DNA from: Ochrobactrum sp. RH2CCR150
Lineage (GTDB): Bacteria; Pseudomonadota; Alphaproteobacteria; Rhizobiales; Rhizobiaceae
Direction: 5' to 3'
DNA: 64,000 nt
NCBI GenBank assembly: GCA_014138095.1
Contig: JACGXE010000005.1
Span: 1 to 64,000, forward strand
Shown: positions 1 through 7,978 of the stretch, piece after piece
Layout of the letters: the number at the start of each line of letters is the position of its first letter
Numbering within the stretch: position 1 is the first letter of the stretch
The notes under the pieces: model-generated
The model's input: only the letters and a program-made list of their open reading frames with translations
Databases searched by the model: none
What the model was told of the DNA's origin: nothing
Translations under genes and position numbers: made by a program

Positions 1-458
1 CTCGCGTCCAGCCGATCAAGCGCTGAAAGCGCACGCCAGAATTGCGTGGCAAGGCCGTTCGGGCGCTGCAACGCCACCTTGACGTTTTCCAGCACAGTCA
101 GATGCGGGAAGGTGGCCGAAATCTGGAACGAGCGCACCAGCCCCATCCGGGCCACTCTGGCCGGATCGGTTTTGGTGATCGTTTCGCCCAGAAGCGTGAT
201 CTCGCCGCTTGTCGGCTGCAGAAACTTGGTCAGAAGATTGAAAACCGTCGTCTTGCCAGCCCCGTTCGGACCGATCAGCGCATGAACACGGGCATGTTCC
301 ACATCAAGATCGACATTCTTCACCGCATAAAAGCCGCCAAACGACTTGCCCAGTCCACGCGCCGACAAAACATGACGCGCAGAACCTTGCCGTGAATTAC
401 CCGAACCCGACGGCCCTGCCTCACGCAGAGCCGCATCAGTCCCAGTCGAAGCCATCAT
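1..458 (-). CDS. Branched-chain-type ABC transporter ATPase (LivG-like), 3' end cut by window edge
   Basis: N-terminal part of an ATP-binding subunit of a high-affinity branched-chain amino acid-type (HAAT) importer, acting at the cytoplasmic face of the inner membrane. After an unusual Ser/Gly-rich leader of about 30 residues, the frame reads a nucleotide-binding domain with Walker A GPNGAGKTT and a Q-loop (VRSFQISATFP) near residue 120, typical of LivG. The C-terminal half, with signature and Walker B motifs, lies outside the window. Start: two consecutive ATGs (458 and 455) follow AAGAGG by about eight bases. The gene begins 12 bases after the binding-protein gene stops, so the two are co-transcribed. 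Substrate is unknown; the neighbouring binding protein belongs to the broad Peripla_BP_6 family, which also binds aromatic acids and amides. Confidence 0.85.
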   Translation of the reverse strand, partial: MMASTGTDAALREAGPSGSGNSRQGSARHVLSARGLGKSFGGFYAVKNVDLDVEHARVHALIGPNGAGKTTVFNLLTKFLQPTSGEITLLGETITKTDPARVARMGLVRSFQISATFPHLTVLENVKVALQRPNGLATQFWRALSALDRLDA

Positions 459-470
459 CAAATCAGCCTC

Positions 471-1676
471 TTACTGCTTTACCAACGGACAGCCGCTTTC
501 TTCCGGCTTCATATAGGCCTGATCGCCGGGGATCGTTGCGAGCACCTTATAGTAATCCCAAGGGGCCTTGCTTTCATCCGGCTTCTTCACTTCCATCAGA
601 TACATGTCGTAGATCATGCGTCCGTTGGGGCCGACCTTGCCGTGACGGGCAAAGACGTCTTCAACCGGCATTTCATGCAGCTTCTTGGCGACGGCTTCGG
701 TTTCGTCCGTGCCCGCTTCCTTGATCGCCTTCAGATATTGCGTGACGGCGGAGTAGGTGCCTGCCTGGATCATGTTCGGCATACGGCCGGTGCGGTCGAA
801 GAAGCGTTTGCCGAAGGCACGCGATTCATCATCGCGATCCCAGTAGAAGCCCTCGGTCAGGGTCAGGCCCTGTGCGGCTTCGAGGCCGAGACCGTGCACT
901 TCCGACAGGGTGAAGAGCAGGGCGGCGAGGCGCTGTCCGCCTGCAACGATGCCGAATTCCGCAGCCTGCTTGATTGCGTTGGAGGTATCGAGACCCGCAT
1001 TGGCGAGACCGAAAACCTTCGCGCCGGAAGACTGCGCCTGCAGCAGGAACGAGGAGTAATCCGTAGTGGATAGCGGATGGCGGACGGAGCCCAGTACCTT
1101 GCCGCCCTTCGATTCCACGAATTTCGTGGTCTGTTCTTCCAGCGAATAGCCGAAAGCGTAATCGGCGGTCAGGAAGAACCATGTATCGCCGCCTTGCTGC
1201 ACGAGCGAACCGCCGGTGCCAACCGCAAGCGCGTGGGTGTCATAGGCCCAATGGAACCCGTAGGGTGTGCACTGCTTGCCGGTCAGTTCCGACGTGGCTG
1301 CACCCGTATTGATGGTGATCTTCTTCTTGTCCTTCGACAGTGCCTGCACGGCGAGGCCGACGGACGAGGTCGTCAGTTCCATGATGGAATCGACCTGTTC
1401 GGTGTCGTACCACTGGCGCGCAATGTTCGAGGCGACGTCCGGCTTGTTCTGGTGGTCGGCGGTGATGATTTCAATCGGCGCATCGAGCACCTTGCCGCCG
1501 AAATCCTCGGCGGCCATCTTGGCGGCTTCATAAGACCATTTGCCGCCGAAATCGGCATAGACGCCCGACTGGTCGTTCAAAATGCCAATCTTGACTTTAC
1601 CATCGGAAATTTCAGCTGCTGAAGATATGGCCGTTGCAGCCAGCAGTGCTGCCGTTGCGAGTGCAAGACACTTCAT
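471..1676 (-). CDS. ABC transporter periplasmic substrate-binding protein, branched-chain amino acid type
   Basis: 401-residue periplasmic binding protein of the leucine/isoleucine/valine (Peripla_BP_6) family. It opens with a Sec signal peptide (positive Lys3, hydrophobic run of Leu/Ala, likely cut after ISSA near residue 20). The mature domain starts with VKIGILNDQSG and contains the typical EELTTSS-like and YGFHWAYD segments of this family. A strong GGGAGGAG ribosome site lies seven bases before the ATG. First gene of an operon running left into the LivG-like ATPase; the divergent LysR gene 265 bases away probably controls it. The exact ligand cannot be read from sequence. Close relatives are annotated for branched-chain amino acids, amides or aromatic acids. 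Confidence 0.88.
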   Translation of the reverse strand: MKCLALATAALLAATAISSAAEISDGKVKIGILNDQSGVYADFGGKWSYEAAKMAAEDFGGKVLDAPIEIITADHQNKPDVASNIARQWYDTEQVDSIMELTTSSVGLAVQALSKDKKKITINTGAATSELTGKQCTPYGFHWAYDTHALAVGTGGSLVQQGGDTWFFLTADYAFGYSLEEQTTKFVESKGGKVLGSVRHPLSTTDYSSFLLQAQSSGAKVFGLANAGLDTSNAIKQAAEFGIVAGGQRLAALLFTLSEVHGLGLEAAQGLTLTEGFYWDRDDESRAFGKRFFDRTGRMPNMIQAGTYSAVTQYLKAIKEAGTDETEAVAKKLHEMPVEDVFARHGKVGPNGRMIYDMYLMEVKKPDESKAPWDYYKVLATIPGDQAYMKPEESGCPLVKQ

Positions 1677-1872
1677 AAAATACTCCTCCCAATAATTCCC
1701 TTAACCCCTCGATAAAATCGAAGGGTATCCTCCAGTGAAGCGGCCTTGTTACAGGCGGGACAATTGGCCTCCTCAGACCAGTCGTCTTTATGCTTCCGCC
1801 CGATTTGTTCCTCCGTTCGGGCTTTCAATTAGAACGGTAGCATTGACAAATGCGTACAAGAACAACAATTTT

Positions 1873-1889
1873 TGAACAGCGTCTGTTCA
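1873..1889. promoter_or_regulatory. Inverted repeat between the ABC operon and the LysR gene; candidate LysR operator
   Basis: Perfect 7-base arms TGAACAG / CTGTTCA separated by CGT, 53 bases before the LysR start and about 200 bases from the divergent binding-protein gene. LysR regulators usually bind such dyads in the divergent promoter region. Role is inferred from position and symmetry only. A second, weaker dyad lies nearer the ABC gene (about 1708-1729, CCCTCGAT...ATCGAAGGG). Confidence 0.45.
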
Positions 1890-1941
1890 GAAATGTACAG
1901 ATGCCTCGAAGAAAATACGGGCAGTCTTTTGGGAGCGTGGC

Positions 1942-2856
1942 ATGCGGCAGTTTACATGGGACGATCTGCAATATTTTCTGGCTGTGGCGCGCACAGGGCA
2001 GCTCTCTACCGCGGCGCGGCAATTGCGCACCAGCCATGTAACGGTGCTGCGCCGCATCGACCGGCTGGAGCAGGCGCTGGCCACCAAATTATTCGAGCGC
2101 AACCCGCGTGGCTATATGCTGACGCCGATGGGCGAGCGCCTGGTCGAGCCTGCCGAGGTCATGGAACGCGAGGCCATGAAGTTCCAGACCGAGGCCACCG
2201 GCAATCTTGCAGCGCTGTCGGGTGTCGTACGTCTTTCGACGCTTGAAGGCTTCGGCAATTTCTTTCTGGCCGACCGCCTGCCGGTGCTGGCGCAATCTTA
2301 TCCGAGCCTGTTCGTGGAGGTGGTGACGATCCAGCAGATCATGTCGCTGTCACGCCGCGAGGCGGAACTGTCGATCACACTGCATATGCCGCGCAACGGG
2401 CCCTATCACAGTGACAAGCTCACATCCTACCGGCTGTTTATCTACGGGCATCGCGATTATCTGGCCCGACATCCGCCGATCCGCAGCCGGGAAGATTTGG
2501 CGCGCCATCCCTTCATCGGCTATATCGAGGACATGGTGTTCACGCCCGGCCTGGATTATATGCGCGAGATTCTACCGGGCCAGCGCTGCACCTATCAAAG
2601 CTCCAGCATTCACGCGCAGCTTGTCGCCACCCAGACCGGCTATGGCCTGTGCGTTCTGCCGTTTTACATAGCCAGTAAGCATCCCGAACTGGTGCCAGTT
2701 TTGCCGCGCGACATGCATCTGGTGCGCGAATACTGGATGAGCTGCCATGTCGATGTCATGGCCGCACCGCGTATCCGGGTCATCAGCGATTTCATGGTTC
2801 GCGCCGCGCGGGAATTCTCAAGCGATTTTCTGGGCGAAAGCCTTTTGCAGCCGTAA
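1942..2856 (+). CDS. LysR-family transcriptional regulator
   Basis: 304-residue LysR-type regulator. Winged helix-turn-helix at about residues 5-64 (WDDLQYFLAVARTGQLSTAAR then LERNPRGYMLTPMGE-like wing), followed by a co-inducer-binding domain to the C terminus. The recognition helix reads TSHVTVLRRIDRLE, unlike the common QSAVSRQI form, so it belongs to a divergent LysR subgroup. It is transcribed away from the branched-chain-type ABC operon, and a perfect dyad sits in the shared promoter region; by the usual LysR arrangement it should regulate that operon and itself. Inducer unknown. Ribosome site is weak (GGGAGCGTGGC before the ATG). Family assignment is secure, target is inference. Confidence 0.9.
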   Translation: MRQFTWDDLQYFLAVARTGQLSTAARQLRTSHVTVLRRIDRLEQALATKLFERNPRGYMLTPMGERLVEPAEVMEREAMKFQTEATGNLAALSGVVRLSTLEGFGNFFLADRLPVLAQSYPSLFVEVVTIQQIMSLSRREAELSITLHMPRNGPYHSDKLTSYRLFIYGHRDYLARHPPIRSREDLARHPFIGYIEDMVFTPGLDYMREILPGQRCTYQSSSIHAQLVATQTGYGLCVLPFYIASKHPELVPVLPRDMHLVREYWMSCHVDVMAAPRIRVISDFMVRAAREFSSDFLGESLLQP

Positions 2857-2873
2857 TTGGCGAGGCCCGGGCG

Positions 2874-2963
2874 TCAGAGATTGACGCCGGTAAAGGCGAT
2901 AAAGCATGCCACGGCGAGCGCGATGCAACCAAACAAAATAATGGATAGACTAAGCGTGTTCAT
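2874..2963 (-). CDS. Predicted 29-residue single-pass membrane peptide
   Basis: Short frame of 29 codons encoding MNTLSLSIILFGCI followed by a continuous hydrophobic stretch (residues about 5-26) and ending GVNL, which would make one transmembrane helix. It is too short for standard gene calling. Support comes from a very strong ribosome site (GGAGGGGG, four bases before the ATG) and from a perfect hairpin immediately upstream of that site. It lies downstream of the ThDP-enzyme gene on the same strand but after that gene's terminator, so it probably has its own promoter. It does not match CydX or KdpF as I remember them. Function unknown. It could be a regulatory or stress-linked small membrane protein; that is only a guess. 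Confidence 0.55.
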   Translation of the reverse strand: MNTLSLSIILFGCIALAVACFIAFTGVNL

Positions 2964-2972
2964 GGTCCCCCT

Positions 2973-2995
2973 CCACTTTACGCAACGTAAAGTGG
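2973..2995 (-). promoter_or_regulatory. Perfect 10-bp inverted repeat just upstream of the small membrane peptide
   Basis: Arms CCACTTTACG / CGTAAAGTGG with a three-base centre, ending one base before the GGAGGGGG ribosome site of the 29-codon gene. As DNA it could be an operator for a dimeric repressor or MerR-type activator; as RNA it would form a 10-bp hairpin next to the Shine-Dalgarno. The symmetry is exact; the role is inference. Confidence 0.55.
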
Positions 2996-3062
2996 GTATG
3001 CGGGGCTTTGAAAGCGGAGTCCAGCTGGAAAGTTTGCCAGTGAGACAAAAGTTGTAGGTAAC

Positions 3063-3089
3063 AAAGGAAAAACCCCGGACGAACCGGGG
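3063..3089 (-). terminator. Intrinsic terminator of the ThDP-enzyme gene
   Basis: On the minus strand, stem CCCCGG/CCGGGG with a five-base loop followed by TTTTTCC, eight bases after the stop codon of the acetolactate-synthase-like gene. Confidence 0.85.
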
Positions 3090-3096
3090 CTTTGGA

Positions 3097-4782
3097 TTAT
3101 TTCTGCTTGGCGAGGCCTTGTTCCCGCATCTGGCTGAGCGACATTTTCGGTGAAAGCGCTTCCGGATCAATGCGGATTTCGATCAAGGCGGGTTTGCCTG
3201 ATTGTTCACAGCGCTCGAAAGCAGCTGCAAAATCGGCAGTCGCTTCGACCGTTTCGCCATGCAGGCCATAGGCGCGTGCAAGAGCTGCGAAATCCGGATT
3301 GGCGAGGCCTGTGCCGGAAACGCGACCCGGATAGGTCCGCTCCTGATGCATGCGAATGGTTCCATACATGCCGTTATTGACCACCACGAAAATCGCCTTG
3401 GCATTATATTGTGCGGCGGTCGCCAGTTCCTGACCGTTCATCAGGAAGCAGCCGTCACCGGCAAAGGCCACGACGGTACGCTCCGGTGCGGCAAGCTTGG
3501 CCGATACCGCAGCGGGAACGCCATAGCCCATGGAGCCGTTGGTGGGCGCCAATTGGCTGCGATAGGTGCGGTACTGGTAGAAGCGATGCGGCCAGGCGGA
3601 ATAATTGCCAGCGCCATTGGTGATGATGGAATCGGCAGGCAGATGCGCGCGCAGCCATTCCATGATCTCGCCCATCTGCACCGCGCCCGGTATGACCGGC
3701 GTTTTCATATTATCGCGATAATCGGCATTGGCCGTTTCCGCCCATGCCTTGCTGCGCGGCGCGGCGATGGGGGCAAGCTTCGATGCAGCGCGGGCAAAAG
3801 CCGGCATGCTGGCATTGATCGGCAGATCGGCGTGATAGACACGGCCCAGCTCTTCAGCACCCGGATGGATGTGGATGAGCTTCTGCTGCGGCACCGGAAT
3901 GCTGACCAGCTCATAGCCTTGCGTGGTCATTTCGCCGAGCCGCGCGCCCACCACCACGAGAAGGTCGCTGTCGCGCACGCGTTGCGCCAGCTTCGGGCTG
4001 ATCGACGTGCCCATTTCGCCCGCATAAAGCGGATGGGTATTGTCGAACATGTCCTGACAGCGGAAGGAAGCGGCCACCGGCAGATGCATGTTCTCGGCAA
4101 ATGTGCGCAGGTCGCGCACCGCGTCCTGATCCCAGCCGCCACCACCGACGATCATCAGCGGGCGTTCGGCCTTTTCGATCAGCTGCACCATGTCCTGCAA
4201 CTGGTCCTGACCGGGGTGCATCTCGACCTTCTTATAGGCCGGGGCGTCGCTGACGGCGGCATAAGATGTCAGCATATCTTCCGGCAGGGCAATCACAACA
4301 GGGCCCGGGCGTCCGTTGACGGCGCGATGAAAGGCCTGGCTGACGAGTTCCGGAATGCGGGCGGCATCGTCGATCTGCACGACCCATTTGGCCATCTGGC
4401 CGAACATGCGGCGGTAATCGACTTCCTGAAAGGCTTCGCGTTCCACCTGATCGCTGGCCACCTGACCTATGAACAGGAGCATCGGCGTCGAATCCTGAAA
4501 AGCAGTGTGTACGCCGACGGAAGCGTTGGTTGCGCCCGGTCCGCGCGTGACGAAACAGATGCCGGGTTTGCCGGTCAGTTTGCCATGGGCGTCAGCCATA
4601 TAGGCCGCGCCACCTTCCTGACGGCAGACGATCAGATCGATTTCATCCGGTACGTCGTGAAAAGCGTCGAGCGCGGCGAGATAGCTTTCTCCGGGAACGC
4701 AGAAAACACGGTCCACGCCGTGAATGCGCAACGCGTCCACCAATATCTGGCCCCCGGTACGCGTATTGGGTTTGCTGGTCAT
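3097..4782 (-). CDS. Acetolactate-synthase-like thiamine diphosphate-dependent enzyme
   Basis: 561-residue cytoplasmic ThDP enzyme of the acetohydroxyacid synthase/oxalyl-CoA decarboxylase superfamily. Three domains in order: N-terminal pyrimidine-binding domain with catalytic Glu56 (CRQEGGAAYMAD), central domain (about 190-330), and C-terminal ThDP-binding domain with the GDGCFLMNGQE...VVVNN motif near residues 455-485. The family member IlvB makes acetolactate, but here no regulatory IlvH-like small subunit gene is adjacent and the gene is monocistronic, so it may be a catabolic acetolactate synthase or another decarboxylase/carboligase. Start: an upstream-extended frame reaches 4926, but GAGG sits at proper spacing only for ATG 4782; ATG 4791 is too close to it. 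Exact substrate is not determinable from sequence. Confidence 0.82.
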   Translation of the reverse strand: MTSKPNTRTGGQILVDALRIHGVDRVFCVPGESYLAALDAFHDVPDEIDLIVCRQEGGAAYMADAHGKLTGKPGICFVTRGPGATNASVGVHTAFQDSTPMLLFIGQVASDQVEREAFQEVDYRRMFGQMAKWVVQIDDAARIPELVSQAFHRAVNGRPGPVVIALPEDMLTSYAAVSDAPAYKKVEMHPGQDQLQDMVQLIEKAERPLMIVGGGGWDQDAVRDLRTFAENMHLPVAASFRCQDMFDNTHPLYAGEMGTSISPKLAQRVRDSDLLVVVGARLGEMTTQGYELVSIPVPQQKLIHIHPGAEELGRVYHADLPINASMPAFARAASKLAPIAAPRSKAWAETANADYRDNMKTPVIPGAVQMGEIMEWLRAHLPADSIITNGAGNYSAWPHRFYQYRTYRSQLAPTNGSMGYGVPAAVSAKLAAPERTVVAFAGDGCFLMNGQELATAAQYNAKAIFVVVNNGMYGTIRMHQERTYPGRVSGTGLANPDFAALARAYGLHGETVEATADFAAAFERCEQSGKPALIEIRIDPEALSPKMSLSQMREQGLAKQK

Positions 4783-5016
4783 CTGATGCATTTCCTCACT
4801 CTCAAATCTCGGACGATTGTTCGTCTCTTCTTTGGATGGCGGGGCGAACCGTAGGGCCCTTTGGTATGCACCACACGCAGTTGATATTGTTCGGCCCCTC
4901 CCGGTCAAACATATGCATAACAGCATAGCCCCCGGCGTGAATACAGACTAAACATGATGACCAAAACAGATGATCTCATGTGGTTCTGGTATAAAACGGA
5001 GCCGATTCGACATGAG

Positions 5017-5058
5017 AGCGTATCCCGAAAGTTGAAACGGTTTTCGGAAAAGATGCGC
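5017..5058. repeat. Dispersed intergenic palindromic repeat (Hyphomicrobiales type)
   Basis: A roughly 40-base imperfect palindrome: CGTATCCCGAAAGTTGAAAC followed by a sequence ending TTTTCGGAAAAGATGCG, so that the CGTATCccGAAA and TTTCGGAAAaGATGCG arms pair. From memory this is a very common intergenic repeat in Brucella and Ochrobactrum genomes. It occupies the 5' region of the DUF72 gene, 20-60 bases before its start. Confidence 0.55.
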
Positions 5059-5077
5059 TTTGAAACAGGAGGAGCAG

Positions 5078-5884
5078 ATGGTTCACGCAAGTTCGGGCAA
5101 GATTCGTGTCGGCATTGGCGGCTGGGCATTCGAGCCGTGGGACGAAAGCTTTTATCCGGAGAAGCTCGCGAAGAAGCGCCAGCTGGAATATGCGTCGAGC
5201 AAGCTGACCTCGATCGAAATCAACTCCACCTATTACGGCCCGCAAAAGCCGACGACTTTTGCCAAGTGGCATGACGAAACGCCAGACGGCTTTGTCTTTT
5301 CACTGAAAGCACCGCGCTTTTCGACCAATCGCCGCGTGCTGGCCGAAGCTGGCGAGAGCATTGAGCGCTTTCTGACCGGCGGTGTGATGGAGCTGAAGGA
5401 GAAGCTTGGCGTCGTCAACTGGCAGTTCATGGGAACCAAGAAATTCGATCCGGTGGATTTCGAAGCCTTTCTCAAGCTTTTGCCAAAGCGTCTTGACGGA
5501 CGCGACCTGCGCCATGCGGTGGAAGTGCGCCACGACAGTTTCAATTCGCCCGAGTTCACCGCACTGTTGCGGGAATATGGTGTTGCAGCCGTCATCGCCG
5601 GTGACAGCGCCTTTCCGCAATTTGCCGATCTGGCGGCTCCTTTCGCTTATCTGCGGATCATGGGCACCAGGGAAGGCGAGCCGCTCGGCTACAGCGAAGC
5701 CGAACTCGACCAATGGTCCACAAGGGCCAAGGCGATTGCCGCCGGAAAGGCCCCGGGCGGTTTGCGCACCATCGAGCCTGCCGTGGATGACGGCGTGGCG
5801 CGCGATGTCTATCTCTATGTTATCAGCGGCTATAAGGCGCAGAATCCCCATGCGGCTATGGCCTTGATTGATCGGCTGAAATGA
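5078..5884 (+). CDS. DUF72 (YecE-like) family protein
   Basis: 268-residue cytoplasmic protein of the DUF72/YecE family, a TIM-barrel-like fold of unknown biochemical role. Recognisable family features are IRVGIGGWAFEPW at the N terminus, the IEINSTYYG motif (about residues 45-55) and the FVFSLKAPR segment. The start at 5078 is chosen because AGGAGGAG precedes it by three to ten bases; an in-frame ATG at 5060 lacks such a site. It lies 48 bases before the D-aminopeptidase gene and may be co-transcribed with it and with the OsmC gene. No function can be given; some relatives have been tied to nucleic-acid metabolism. Confidence 0.88.
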   Translation: MVHASSGKIRVGIGGWAFEPWDESFYPEKLAKKRQLEYASSKLTSIEINSTYYGPQKPTTFAKWHDETPDGFVFSLKAPRFSTNRRVLAEAGESIERFLTGGVMELKEKLGVVNWQFMGTKKFDPVDFEAFLKLLPKRLDGRDLRHAVEVRHDSFNSPEFTALLREYGVAAVIAGDSAFPQFADLAAPFAYLRIMGTREGEPLGYSEAELDQWSTRAKAIAAGKAPGGLRTIEPAVDDGVARDVYLYVISGYKAQNPHAAMALIDRLK

Positions 5885-5932
5885 TGCCTCGTGACGGCTG
5901 TTGATTTTCATCTGAGTCGTCCGAGACCCATC

Positions 5933-7495
5933 ATGCCGCATCTTGATCTTCCCGCCCTTCGCGCTTTCGTCGACACCATCCCGCAGAATTACAAAGGCCC
6001 CGGCGGTGTCGTCGCCGTCGTCAAGGACGGCGAAGTCGTCCTCAGCCATGCCTGGGGTTTTGCCGATCTGCGCACGCGTCAGCCGATGACGGCGCAGACG
6101 CGGATGCCGATCTGCTCGGTCAGCAAGCAGTTTACCTGTGGCGTGCTTCTCGACAGCGTCGGCGAGCCGGAAGTGCTGGACGACGCGCTGGCCGCCTATC
6201 TCGCTGGTTTCGAGGGCGAACGCCCGAGCCCGCGCACCCTGTGCAACAACCAGTCGGGCCTGCGCGATTACTGGGCGTTGACGGTGCTTTGCGGTGGCGA
6301 CCCGGAAGGTGTGTTTCTGGCCGAACATGCGCAATCGCTGCTGAAACGCCTGAAGACTACTCATTTTGCGCCGGGCAGCCATTATTCCTACAGCAATGGC
6401 AATTTCCGCATTCTGGCGGATTTGATCGAAGCCCATACGGGCCGCTCGCTGGTTGATCTTCTGTCGGAGCGGATTTTCAAACCGGCTGGCATGAAGACGG
6501 CGGAACAGATCACCGATACGGCGCTCTTCACCGAATGCACCGGCTATGAAGGCGATACGGTGCGCGGCTTCCTGCCTGCCACCAACCGCATCCACTGGAT
6601 GGGCGATGCGGGCATTTGCGCATCGCTGGACGATATGATCGCCTGGGAACAGTTCATCGACGCAACGCGCGATAATGAGAACGGCCTTTATCGCCGTCTG
6701 AGCGGGCCGCAGGTTTTCAACGATGGCGCAGCAGCACCTTACGGTTTCGGCCTCAAATTCGAGGAAGCGGGCGGCAAGCGGCTCACCGGCCATGGCGGCG
6801 CGCTGCGCGGCTGGCGCTGCCAGCGCTGGCATTGCGCCGATGAGCGGATTTCCACCATCGCTATGTTCAATTTTGAAGGCGGCGCTTCTGATCTCGCGGC
6901 CAAGCTGATGAAGCTTGCGCTCGGTGTGCCATCGCCGGAACCGGAACGGGTCGAAGCCGATGCGGGCTGGTTCGGGTCGTGGCTCGACGCTGAAACCGGT
7001 CTAGTGCTCAGCCTTGACGATGCCGGACGCGGTCGCATGAAAGCGCGTTTCGGCACCGGCCCGGAAGTGATGGATGTGGTGAGCAAGGACGAGGCGCGGT
7101 CCTCCATGACCACGATCCGCCGCGAGGGTGATACCATCCACCTCGCGCGTGTCGATGAAAACCTGTTTCTCACCATGGGCCGGGTGACCGGCGAGACCAA
7201 GCGCGACATCCTTGGACGTTTCCGCAATGAGGAACTTGGCGCAGACTTGGCTCTGGTGGCCGAAGGCGGCGCGATCTACGGTGCGTTCGAGGGTTTTCTC
7301 GGTAAAAGTGACATGTATCCGCTTTATGCCGTGGGTGCCGATGTCTGGCTTATGCCGGTGCAGCGTTCCATGGATGCGCCATCGCCGGGCGAATGGAAGC
7401 TTGTCTTCCGTCGCAACGACAAGGGCGATATTATCGCGGCTTCGGTCAGCTGCTGGCTGGCGCGGGCTGTCAACTATCTGAAAGTCTCCGGCTAA
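5933..7495 (+). CDS. dap: D-aminopeptidase (penicillin-recognising serine hydrolase, DAP family)
   Basis: 520-residue enzyme matching in length and motifs the Ochrobactrum anthropi D-aminopeptidase, which releases N-terminal D-residues (D-Ala, Gly, D-Ser) from peptides and amides. N-terminal beta-lactamase-like domain with the catalytic SxxK at Ser62-Val-Ser-Lys65, the YSN triad member in HYSYSNGN near 153-155, and the HGG element in [10 protein letters not shown] near 287. Two beta-barrel domains follow, carrying the loop that shapes the active site. No signal peptide, so cytoplasmic. Start at 5933 gives exactly the DAP length; a GTG at 5891 would add 14 residues. Upstream DUF72 and downstream OsmC genes run the same way. 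It may take part in D-amino-acid or peptidoglycan-peptide recycling (inference). Confidence 0.93.
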   Translation: MPHLDLPALRAFVDTIPQNYKGPGGVVAVVKDGEVVLSHAWGFADLRTRQPMTAQTRMPICSVSKQFTCGVLLDSVGEPEVLDDALAAYLAGFEGERPSPRTLCNNQSGLRDYWALTVLCGGDPEGVFLAEHAQSLLKRLKTTHFAPGSHYSYSNGNFRILADLIEAHTGRSLVDLLSERIFKPAGMKTAEQITDTALFTECTGYEGDTVRGFLPATNRIHWMGDAGICASLDDMIAWEQFIDATRDNENGLYRRLSGPQVFNDGAAAPYGFGLKFEEAGGKRLTGHGGALRGWRCQRWHCADERISTIAMFNFEGGASDLAAKLMKLALGVPSPEPERVEADAGWFGSWLDAETGLVLSLDDAGRGRMKARFGTGPEVMDVVSKDEARSSMTTIRREGDTIHLARVDENLFLTMGRVTGETKRDILGRFRNEELGADLALVAEGGAIYGAFEGFLGKSDMYPLYAVGADVWLMPVQRSMDAPSPGEWKLVFRRNDKGDIIAASVSCWLARAVNYLKVSG

Positions 7496-7507
7496 ACGAG
7501 GAAAGTC

Positions 7508-7930
7508 ATGAGCGAGCTCAAGGTCAGAACCCGCGAGACGGGTGCGGTTGCCGAAATGCCGGAAGGCAAGCTGCCGGTGATCACCACGCCGACGGGCGGC
7601 AAGGTCGAGCTTGTGACGAGTGTGAGCCAGCCGGGTTTTAACCCGCTTGATCTGCTCTATGCATCGGTCGCCGCCTGCATGGCGCTGAGCGCACGCATCG
7701 CTGCGGGCAAGCTTGGCCTGCGCGAAAAGCTCGCTGATGTTCGCGTCGAGGTTACGGGCGACAAGACACATGAAAGCCCGTCACGTATCGAGCGGTTCCA
7801 TATCGCATTTCACTTCGATGGCGATCTTTCAGCCGAAGAGAAACAACACATCGCCGAACTGGCCGAGGAAATCTGCACCGTCAGCAATACGCTGCGCAGC
7901 AATCCCGCCTTTGACCTGAAGGTCGGGTAA
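7508..7930 (+). CDS. OsmC-family peroxide/organic hydroperoxide reductase-like protein
   Basis: 140-residue OsmC-like protein. The central helix carries the reactive cysteine in the context LYASVAACMALSARI (about residue 58). The family normally has a second catalytic Cys later, here in EEICTVSNTLRS near residue 123, so both redox cysteines are present and hydroperoxide reduction is plausible. It sits 12 bases after the D-aminopeptidase stop with a GAGGAAAG ribosome site and ends in a strong terminator, so it is the last gene of this group. The specific substrate (organic peroxide versus another electrophile) is unknown. Confidence 0.86.
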   Translation: MSELKVRTRETGAVAEMPEGKLPVITTPTGGKVELVTSVSQPGFNPLDLLYASVAACMALSARIAAGKLGLREKLADVRVEVTGDKTHESPSRIERFHIAFHFDGDLSAEEKQHIAELAEEICTVSNTLRSNPAFDLKVG

Positions 7931-7966
7931 CAAAGAAAAGCCCGGTTACAACCGGGCTTTTCTTTG
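7931..7966. terminator. Bidirectional terminator, perfect 17-bp inverted repeat
   Basis: Arms of 17 bases (CAAAGAAAAGCCCGGTT and its exact complement) with a two-base loop. It follows the OsmC stop immediately and is followed, 12 bases later, by the end of the convergent aldo/keto reductase gene. AAAGAAAAG/CTTTTCTTT flanks give U-rich tails in both directions, so it can end both transcripts. Confidence 0.9.
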
Positions 7967-7978
7967 AATAGTGGGAGA

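Noticed and set aside
2874..3170. 98-codon minus-strand frame that includes the small membrane peptide
   Set aside because: The extra 69 residues cross the terminator of the upstream gene and the palindrome; only the last 29 codons have a proper ribosome site.
3202..4854. Long open frame of 550 codons on the plus strand opposite the acetolactate-synthase-like gene
   Set aside because: It is a GC-rich antisense shadow with no family features or ribosome site, while the opposite strand encodes a complete ThDP enzyme.
5300..6832. 510-codon minus-strand frame across the DUF72 and D-aminopeptidase genes
   Set aside because: Spans two well-supported genes on the other strand and has no recognisable domain.
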